Below, one piece after another: positions 55,342 to 64,000 of a DNA stretch of 64,000 nucleotides (positions are counted from its first letter, which is position 1; each line of letters starts with the position of its first letter). This DNA is from Gordionus sp. m RMFG-2023. Lineage: Eukaryota > Nematomorpha > Gordioida > Chordodea > Parachordodidae. Below the pieces are notes generated by a model. The model was not told where the DNA came from. It was given only the letters and a program-made list of their open reading frames with translations, and ran no database searches. Position numbers and translations under genes: made by a program. The DNA is taken from the NCBI RefSeq assembly GCF_954871325.1, contig NC_088778.1:3381743-3445742 (forward strand). The letters run 5' to 3'.

Positions 55342-57715
55342 TAACATCCTGTAATAATTAAATAACTAATCTTAAAAAGACCTGCTCAAATATAGCATAT
55401 TAATTATAAAAAAATAAAATAATTTTTGAAACAATATAAATACATATGCAATTATCATTATATTTAATCAATTGCAAAAAATATGAATACATTATCGTAA
55501 TTTTCGTGGATAAACATTTTAGGAGACATATTCATTTTATTATACATTTCCTAATAAATACCATTATATAATCATTATATTATTCAATAATTAAGAAATT
55601 CATAAAGCTTGATATTAAAAACATTATTATATTAGAAATATGATCGCATAGTTATTTATAACATTACATACTAAAATATCATATTTAATCAATAACCAAT
55701 ACATGAATACATATTTTTTCGTAATTTTCGTGGAAAAAACATTTTAGGACATATTATATCATTTATTATTGGCTGCATTTAATTTAAATCATTTCTTAAT
55801 AAATACCATTAAATAATCATTATTTTATTCAATAATTAAGAAAAAACATTAAGTTTGATATTAACATCATTATTATATTTATAAATAACATTGCATCGTT
55901 ATTACATAAATCATTATTTTTTAATTTATATTATTGGTTGGTACATGATGAATATAATAAAAAATATAATTATATTTAAAGAATAAGGAAAACATAAAAT
56001 GTGTAAATAAAATCAATATGTTAATATTAAAAATATATAAGAATATTACATAATAATCAAAATCATTAATAATTGGAAAACATAAATTATAACAAATTTT
56101 TGGGAAAATGCATTATCCAAAAAAAAATTATTTATTATTAGAAAAATATTATAAACAAAAATTTAAAATTTTGCAAATTCCTATTTAAATTAACAACTAG
56201 AATTTCCTGCAAGTACGCCCAGGTCTATGCGGCTTTATTCCTAAATGTGAACCTAACCCTTTACAATTTAGGGACCAGATTACCTAACGGTGAGTATATT
56301 ATTAAAAATCAACTACCTACTCAACCACCAGACCGCTATGACATAATGATAGCAGCTATCACCGTCCTCACACTCCCAGTGGACTCTATCATTCCTACAA
56401 CTCGCAGAGCGTCTTCCTCTGTCGCATCTAACATACGTCTATTGGGTTTATTAGAGCAGTCACCGAATCCGAAGACTATAGCATCCTGAGAAGTAGAGCC
56501 TCTACACTACGAGCAAGGATATCGCAGAACGTCTACCTCTGTTCGCATCTAACAATACAGTCTATTGGGTTTATTAGAGCAGTCACTTCCGAATCCGAAG
56601 ACTATAGCATCCTGAGAAGTAGAGCCTCTACACTACGAGCAAGGATAGGAAAAGGCGGAGTTGTAGGAATGATAGAGTCCACTGGGAGTGTGAGGACGGT
56701 GATAGCGGCTATCATTATGTCATAGCGGTTTGGTGGTTGAGGGGGTAGTTGATTTTCAATAATATACTCACCGTTAGGTAATCCGGTCCCTAAATTGTAG
56801 GGGGTTAGGTTCACATTTGGGAATAAAGCCGCATAGACTTTGGGCGTCCTTGCATGAAATTCTGGTTGTTAATTTAAATAGGAATTTGCAAAATTTTATA
56901 TTTTTGTTAATAATATTTTTCTAATGATAAATAATTTTTTTTGGATAATGCATTTTCCCAAAAATTTATATTTATAATTTATGTTTTCCAATTATTAATG
57001 ATTTTGATTATTATGTAATGTTCTTATATATTTTTAATATTAACATAATGATTTTATTTACACATTTTAAGTCTTTCTTATTCATTAAATATAATTATAT
57101 TTTTTATTATATTAATCATGTACCAACCAATAATATAAATTAAAAAATAAGGATTTATGTAATAACGATGCAATGCTATTTATAAATATAATAATGATGT
57201 TAATATCAAACTTAATGTTTTTTCTTAATTATTGAATAAAATAATGATTATTTAATGGTATTTATTAAGAAATGATTTAAATTAAATGCAGCCAATAATA
57301 AATGATATAATATGTCCTAAAATGTTTTTTCCACGAAAATTACGAAAAAATATGTATTCATGTATTGGTTATTGATTAAATATGATGATTTTAGTATGTA
57401 ATATTATAAATAACTATGCTATCATATTTCTAATATAATATTGATTTTAATATCAAACTTTATGATTTTCTGAATAGTATAATGATTATATAATGGTATT
57501 TATTAGGAAATGTATAATAAAATGAATATGTTCTCCTATAATGTTTTTCCACGAAAATTACGATAATGTATTCATATTTTTTGCAATTGATTAAATATAA
57601 TGAAAATTGCATATGTATTTATATTGTTTCTTAAATTATTTTATTTTTTATATTTAATATGATATATTTGAGTAGGTCTTTTTAAGATTAGTTATTTAAT
57701 TATTACAGGATGTTA
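55342..57715. repeat. Long palindromic element of unknown family
   Basis: The tips TAACATCCTGTAATAATTAA and its inverse end arms of about 1.06 kb (about 55342-56400 and 56660-57715) that match as inverted repeats through their length with modest differences. Each inner arm end carries a coding-like stretch reading LYNLGTRLPNGEYIIKNQ and PPDRYDIMIAAITVLTLPVD in outward-to-inward direction. The centre (about 56405-56650) is a 1.9-copy tandem of TCTATTGGGTTTATTAGAGC. I do not recognise the family; no target duplication is clear. Confidence 0.75.
56247..56489 (+). CDS. Coding-like frame in the left arm of the palindrome
   Basis: About 80 codons: MNLTLYNLGTRLPNGEYII, DRYDIMIAAITVLTLPVDSI and a serine-rich end over the central repeat. 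A near copy is on the minus strand at 56814-56602 and a third, partial one at about 59240-59131 (minus). Three diverged copies keeping the same reading suggest descent from a real protein, but the family is unknown. Confidence 0.35.
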   Translation: MNLTLYNLGTRLPNGEYIIKNQLPTQPPDRYDIMIAAITVLTLPVDSIIPTTRRASSSVASNIRLLGLLEQSPNPKTIAS

Positions 57716-57863
57716 AATATGGATAATATATATAATTATTTTATTTATACTAGGTGTTATTTAGCATAAATTGCAATTTATTTCATTCATTCGTTATATT
57801 TTATAAAATGATTATCTATTAATATATTAAATAATTAACACTTAATCTAAAAAATACATTATA
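57716..57863. other. AT-rich spacer
   Basis: Short AT-rich spacer between the palindrome and a pogo-type end; nothing else is seen. Confidence 0.4.
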
Positions 57864-58260
57864 CAGTCAAAACCGTTAAATTGCATATCGCTTAAGTGCA
57901 AACACTTTTAAATGCGAAAAAAACCCCACGATTTTGATAAAAATTACTATGGCATAATGTTAAATTACATATATAATTGCGAATCGGTTAATTGCGAAAT
58001 ATCGGTTAATTGCGAAATATTTCAGGTCCCATTTATATGAAAATAACGTTAATTTAATCGGATAAGTGAAAAAATAAAAACATTTTATCGAAATTAATTA
58101 TTCAAGATTTTTTTTTTAACATGAACTGCACCTTTAACTTTTTTTAAATATACAAATGGTAATTTTATTATATATTATAATTATGTTTAAATTATTTTTA
58201 GAGTAAAACATCATTCCAAACATTAGGGAATCTAGAGATTTCAAATCATTTAGTTACAAA
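57864..58260 (+). mobile_element. Second pogo/Tigger-type end
   Basis: It begins TACAGTCAAAACCGTTAAAT and follows the element at 15366 almost base for base through GGATAAGTGAAAAAATAAAA. The match resumes at ATCATTCCAAACATTA near 58212, the equivalent of the transposase start, and then stops. Confidence 0.75.
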
Positions 58261-58700
58261 AAACCAGGCTCTTAATGGTTACTATACTTTTCTTGAATAT
58301 GATCATGATCATCTGGGATCAAGATTCACTAAGAAAATAGAGAAAAAAAAGAATTATTTACTCCAGAGTCTAGCCATCTTTTCACAAAATATTTTTTTAT
58401 TAAATCTTACATTATTTTATAATTGTGATGCTTGTATGTATAATAAGTTCAAATAAAATATTATATTAATAAAGCATTAATAAACTTTCATTCTAGCATA
58501 GGCCTGTTAATACATTTACATTTATAAAATTTGATATAAGTTTATTTTAAAAAGATTAGTTAATATAGAAGGTATAAAGTACTGAATTGGTGAAGGGAAT
58601 CTAGAGTTCTTATAATTTAATCTAACAAAAAACAAGCTATTTATGGATATACCTTTTTTGAATAAGCTCAGAATTTCAAATCAAATATGTTACATGATAC
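58215..58700. repeat. Diverged direct repeat, spacing about 380 bp
   Basis: GGGAATCTAGAG, then CAAAAAACCAGGCT, then TTCTTGAATA near 58228-58300 recur as GGGAATCTAGAG, CAAAAAACAAGCT and TTTTTGAATA near 58606-58665. No coding sense. Confidence 0.5.
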
Positions 58701-59130
58701 AACTTATATCATGTATTTAAAGTGGTGTTTTTCATTTACATTTACGTTTAATATTTCTTTTTGACAAATGTTTCACTTAAGGCGAAAAGAAGATATATTT
58801 AGATTTTAATAATATATTAAAGGTTGTTAATTGTATAACGTGATTGGAAACAATTGATTTACGAGATTATAAAGAATTAATATTTATGATATAATACAAT
58901 AAAATTTATTCATTTTATTTCATTCTTGATAAATACGTTAAATAAAGACGATATTTTCTCTTATATTTAAATTGCTACCAATTCCAATCATTCTCTAACT
59001 TACAAATTGAACTTTTCCCCTTGTTCAATAAAATATAATGTGATTTAAAATAGGATACACTTAAATTTTCAAGTCTGGCCTGCTTATTAATATTTATTTT
59101 TTAATTACTTAACATTTAAAATTAAGTTAC

Positions 59131-59420
59131 ACTGGGAGTGTGAGGACGGTATTATGTCATAGCGGTCTGGTGGTTGAGGAGGTGGTTGATTTTTAATAAT
59201 ATACTCACCGTTAAGTAATCAGGTCCCTAAACTGTAAGGGGTTAGAAGATTGCTGAGGGGAGGCACCATATGTGGCTGGGTTTCCATATTTGACGATGAT
59301 TTTAACATGATTTTTTTGATGGGTGATAAATTTTGATCCAAATTTTCTAAATTGAAAATGATAAAAATGGCGAAATAGTATAGAGAAATATAAACAATAA
59401 TAAACGACAATGAGTGTAAT
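59131..59420 (-). repeat. Partial third copy of the palindrome's coding-like stretch
   Basis: CACTGGGAGTGTGAGGACGG, ATGTCATAGCGGTCTGGTGG and TAATATACTCACCGTTAAGT match 56672-56780 with a small internal gap. The minus-strand reading includes NGEYIIKNQPPPQPPDRYDI. It shows that this sequence is dispersed and not confined to the palindrome. Confidence 0.75.
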
Positions 59421-59939
59421 GTAGAAATGCAAGAATATTTTCCCTAAGAGAATTATTTTCTCTTCAATCTCATAGTTCGCGATCCTAGAGTTTTGAATTA
59501 TGTCTTATTATATATTTTTGAAATTTGATCAAAAAATATTTTTTTTAGCAATTTTGATATAGTCAATTATTTTATAAAAATGTCACTATGCTTTAAAATT
59601 TGTAACAGCTCACAAATAAGGCATTTTGAACTGTTATTATTTAAAGTAAAGTTTTAAAAAAAACATATTAAAGCAGATATATAGAATTTTTTTTTAAAAA
59701 AATTTATATTTAATAATCATATATGTCCCTCTGTTTTTGTGCTGTTCTTGAAATAATCTCGCTATTTTTTCTTTCCCGTCATCATATTCTAAAATTATAG
59801 GTAAAATAACAAAGATCGTTCTTGAAAATCTAATCAATATAGATTAATTATCCATACCAAATAAAATAAAAGCTAATACACTTAAATATTCAAAGGATAT
59901 TTGTATATTGAATATTTGTTTATTTAATTAATTTTTTTT

Positions 59940-60109
59940 GTTGTGAATGCTCAAAGCAAGCTGTTTATCGGACTTGTTTGACAAAGAACCCATAAATTGC
60001 CTTATTATGACCTTGAGAAACCCTAATAACGAATACATAACACAACCTATCTCTGAAAAAGTTTTAGATTTTCTGTAGATCGGCGTCAATACGTTTATAC
60101 CTGGAATTC
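59940..60109 (-). CDS. Candidate exon of unknown gene
   Basis: On the minus strand, after the acceptor TTTTTTTTAG at 60110, a frame of about 55 codons stays open: GIPGINVLTPIYRKSKTF and then IGCVMYSLLGFLKVIIRQF. It lies downstream of the kinase exons on the same strand. The open length is notable in such AT-rich DNA but similarity is not recognised. Confidence 0.25.
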
Positions 60110-60385
60110 CTAAAAAAAATGATGAAATAGTTTTACAAAATACCAGAAGATTTTATGGTTATCTTTTTTTTTTACTAAACACACTCCGCCCACATTATGC
60201 AACAGCATAGTAAAAGCTGTACGATTTAACAAAAACGAAAAAAACTTTTTATTCTATCTGCAACAACCGATAGTAGAATATAAACAAAAATGCTCTCAAA
60301 ATTTTAAAACAGAGTGAATATGTTTTCAAACTAAACGAAATAGATAACTTACTTTGTATTCTCGTAGCATTCATCTAAATAATTT

Positions 60386-60986
60386 CAAAATTTTTATATT
60401 TTCAATTTCATCATAGATTCCGAAAAAAAGATCGGGGTGCCATCCCCAAACCGGTTTCCAGCAGATGGTATCCATGCCCTTTTTTTAAAGTGATAGATTG
60501 GGAACTGGTAAATATTTTGAAACTTTATTGAAAAGAAAAATTTAAAAAATTGATTATTTTTGCTACGCATTTAATTTAAATATACGACCTAAATGAAATT
60601 TCAAAATTACTGGATTAAACGAGATTTGAGTGTCATTCCATATTCCATAGTAAATTAAATATTAAAATAATTATTGTTCCAGAACCATGAATCTTGGGTT
60701 GAAATTTGACACATCCATTCTACCAGTCAGTAAAGGTTTATATGGAGGTGTAATTTTTTTTTTAGCATACAATGTCACTTCTTGTTTTATTTAGAAAATG
60801 TGTAGATGTAAAAATGTAATCAATTTAATAAATTTTTCTTTCAATAAAGTTTCAAAATATTTAACAGTTCCCAATCTATAACTTTAAAAAAAGAACAGAG
60901 AAACTATATGCTGGAAAACCGTTTGGGGTTGGCACCCCAATCTCTTTCTCGGATTCTATAATGAAATTGAAAATATAAAAATTTTG
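60386..60986. mobile_element. Inverted-repeat element, 601 bp
   Basis: The ends CAAAATTTTTATATTTTCAA and its inverse continue through TCCGA, GATCGGGGTGCCA/GGCACCCCAATCTC, CCAAACCGGTTTCCAGCA and AACTTTATTGAAA for about 165 bp on each side. The interior is AT-rich with no long frame. Probably a MITE; it lies within an intron or just downstream of the kinase exons. Confidence 0.75.
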
Positions 60987-61052
60987 ACCGTTTAATCATT
61001 AAAATATATATATATATGCATTATTATATTCAATATTTGAATTATATCAAAC

Positions 61053-63850
61053 ATTTTTTAAAAATCCTTCCAGGATCTCTAAAGCCTCTTCAGATATATC
61101 TGTTATTGGCGCTGTGCTTCTTTTCCCAAATAGTCCTATAAAATTTATTGTATAAAATTTTATTATACATTAATGATGATTAAAATGCATAAATAGTGTT
61201 TACATATATTGAAGTCCGTCATGGAAAAGCCGAAAGATAAAATGAGAAAGGCAATTAGGTGAAATACCTTACAATGCAGTCCTATGTTAGCCAATGACAT
61301 TGACTACAGCTTGCTTCAATGTATATGTGCGTATAAATGAATCTTCATTAGGATAGAATTAAGTCTATAGTAGTAAATATTAAAACAACTGATATATTCA
61401 AGAAATCGTAATTTTTATTTATTTAATAATCTAATTATTGGACTGAAAAAAAATTTCCGGTAATCTTGAAAATTTTACAGATTTTGAGGCATTAATTTTG
61501 ATAATGATGTTTATAAATTTAGGAGGGTGATAATTTAAAAAAGAATTGGATTACCAGAGCATCCCCTTCCAGGATGAGCATACTAACAGCCCAATAAATT
61601 CCAGGATTAGAGCATATAGATTTTTTATAAAAGATACGCAAAGTTTCACGACAATATCATTTGAAAATCATAAGGTAGTTAAATCATGTTTCAAAAATAA
61701 ATTTTATGTTTATTTTAGGTCCTAATTATAATATTATATATCATGAATTTGGTCTATCTTTTCCCGAAGGTATTCTTATTAATTTTAGTTGTCCTATTGG
61801 GTTATATTTCAAATATAGATTAGTTATCTTGCCTTTTTAAGAACAGCATAAGCTAAAGTAAATCGAAAATCAAGTTTGAAAATTTTTGTATATATCTGAC
61901 AAAAATTAGACGGTAAAGGTAAACCGTATTAAAAGTCAAATTAAATAAAATAATAGATTAATATAGTATATACTTCAATTAATTAAAATATTGTTCTCAA
62001 TCTTAAAATAGAAATATTTATGCAAAGAATTTTTCTAATATTTTAAATCAAAAATGAAGATATAAATGACTTTGACTTTGAATTTCGCATATAATAGGAA
62101 AATTCGGTAACGGTAAAATCTATTTTCAGTTAAAAGATTTGATAAATCAATGACTTATAGGCCTGTACTACAGTCTAACCCGGTATACGATATTTTATAT
62201 ATGTATACAAATTCTTTACTTCATATAAAATCGATTTTTACCAAAATATTATCGAATTAGCAATTTAAATTTGATAGGGTGGAGCAAACAACTATGCTAG
62301 GTTATAACTATAAGTTTTATTGTATGGTTATATTATTCAAAATTTTAAATTTACAGTCATTATTTCTAAATTAAATATTAACTTATTTTATTTCTTATAA
62401 ATTATTCTTATAGTAAAATATTGGAATACTTTATTTTGGGAAAGAGTGAGAATTTATGGGAAGGGGAATTCTTATAACTTATAATATATTTACAAAAACA
62501 GAAAAAATTTCTAAATAGTAAGTAAACATTGTCAGATGTCTGACTGTCCTTGTGTCTGCTATGTAAATTATCCCTCAAATCTACTTAACATTCATTCAAA
62601 TATGAATATATATTGATCTATTAGGCATGCAAAAGGCATCAGGTCTTATAAAATCTAATGAGATCAAACTTTCAAAACATTACTTTATGAATTCAGATTA
62701 ATTACATAGTGTAATTCAAATTAGAGTGTTGGGAGAATAAGAAAAAGAACTTAAATATATTTATTATAAAGATCTCATGTCATGGGTATTTATTATAGTA
62801 AAAGATTTACAGTAATAAAAAGGGAAGTACTTTGCCACAAAGTTCTTCTCTGCTCTCGCTCATAAACAAATGCTGCGTTTCCACTTAACATTTTGTACAT
62901 AATGATTCCCAGAGCATAGAAATCGACACTAAAACCTTATTTGTTTTATTAATTAGATATATTAAAAATATATTGCAGCAAAATTTAAAAACATTGCAAT
63001 TTAAAAATAAAATTAATTCCAATTTATTTGATGTTATCTAAAATGTCTAATATAAACATCAGAACACAATTATGCAAAAATTATATATCGTTTTAAAAAC
63101 TAATTGTTACCTCTATCCTCCTTTCCCGATTTTATTTGATGTATATAATATCAAAAAATAATATATTGGAAGTATAAAAAAAATTAAATTATTTACAATA
63201 GCCTTTGCCCCGCATCATTTCAGGGGCCACGTATCCAGGGGTCCCACATAAACTCCGAGTTTATTTATTACCATTCAGTCCGATCTAGAATGGTTAATAA
63301 GATAAATTAATATTAATAAAAGTGCGAAAGTGCCTTATATAAATGATTTGATAAATTAAAAACAAATTTATATGAGTGAATCTGTAAAATATTATTTATT
63401 TTGTCAAAGGGTAATAATTTATTGCGAGAGTGACTAAATGACTGGGCTTATCAAAAGAAACTTTAAAATAAGGCATGGTGATTTTCTAAAAAGAGAAATT
63501 GAAAATGTTACTTTGCTTAGGCCAAAATCAGTAATTCTAATGTGCCCATCTTTATCTAATAGAACATTCTCGGGTTTGATATCTCCATGGGCTATTCCTG
63601 AAATATAAAAATGAAGATTTAGCGTTATTACTAATATAATAATCATTAATATCGAAAATTTAACCATAAAATGAATGACAATAAAAAAAAAATTAATTTT
63701 AAAAACTAGTTTATTTAAAAGAACAAGATTAAAATAATACCCATAGAATTGAGAATTTTTAGGCCAACTATCATCTCCGATAAATAGAACCTAGCAGAAT
63801 CCTCCGTCAATCTCCCTGTTTTTTTCATGTATTCGAGAGCGAATAAAAAT
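61053..63850 (-). CDS. AGC-like serine/threonine protein kinase, partial
   Basis: Exon candidates, minus strand: 63850-63741 ([20 protein letters not shown], helix D-E region), 63597-63512 ([13 protein letters not shown], then [11 protein letters not shown]: catalytic loop and DFG), about 63265-63197 ([18 protein letters not shown]: activation-segment end and APE), 62928-about 62820 ([20 protein letters not shown]: helix F) and 61134-61053 ([17 protein letters not shown], probable C-lobe helix). The order is right for a kinase, and the APE and DFG motifs place it in the AGC-like group. Odd points: the HRD arginine is glycine, the exon near 63265 has a stop just before CGTP in the only clear phase, and the 63197/62928 junction does not keep frame. 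It may be a decaying gene or I may have misplaced a border. The N-lobe is beyond the right edge. Confidence 0.65.
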
Positions 63851-64000
63851 CTATGATTTATTACAAAGATATCATGTTACTTTTTGTTGTTATAATTATA
63901 CATTGAATTTATAAAGTTACAAGAAATTTATATATTCTAAAATGATTTTAATCATTAGCAAAATTATCAAATATACTTGGAGGGAGTTTCGAAAGAAGAA

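Noticed and set aside
1-64000. CRISPR arrays, operons or prokaryotic genes
   Set aside because: No regularly spaced short repeats, no ribosome-binding sites, and all convincing genes have spliceosomal introns.

Overview
The window is strongly AT-rich eukaryotic DNA with intron-containing host genes, most likely from an animal; I cannot name the species. Host introns have ordinary GT/AG borders, stops are standard, and the two best genes match animal puromycin-sensitive aminopeptidase (M1 family) and NOP56 closely. Between and inside these genes nearly everything is transposable-element (TE) debris, some of it young.

Layout. 1-5213: a broken integrase-bearing element with terminal inverted repeats and two head-to-head integrase segments, with a tRNA-like sequence abutting its right end. 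6161-14385 (minus): ten exons for the N-terminal half of an M1 aminopeptidase; the rest lies beyond the left edge or is lost. 15366-15830: a pogo/Tigger-type remnant. 17620-20067: hAT DNA transposons, one carrying a nested 409-bp fold-back MITE with a perfect 8-bp target duplication. 20453-26210: a Ty3/gypsy LTR retrotransposon that looks whole and young. 26534-29117: a tandem duplication, one orphan exon-like segment and otherwise empty DNA. 29118-34063: a rearranged cluster of intron-containing hAT elements with TTF/ZMYM-type fingers. 34611-47941 (plus): NOP56, nine exons with consistent phase giving 562 codons, its introns swollen by MITEs, an inverted MULE pair and a Helitron. 48541-51460: a BED-finger hAT with a perfect 8-bp target duplication and striking GGTTCGG subterminal repeats. 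51960-53948: LINE remnants. 55342-57715: a 2.4-kb palindrome of unknown family. 57864-60986: a second pogo-type end, a third copy of the palindrome's coding-like stretch and a 601-bp inverted-repeat element. 61053-63850 (minus): exons of an AGC-like protein kinase whose catalytic HRD reads HGD.

The host genes have no evident functional link: ribosome biogenesis (box C/D snoRNP), cytosolic peptide trimming and a kinase. The recurrent theme is architectural. At least five unrelated TE groups are present as diverged head-to-head inverted duplications, and a fold-back MITE family has at least nine copies, seven of them in introns of the two main genes. The most unusual objects are the 55.3-57.7 kb palindrome, the integrase element at the left edge, the GGTTCGG-tipped hAT, and the C-tract/G-tract pair bracketing NOP56 exon 7.
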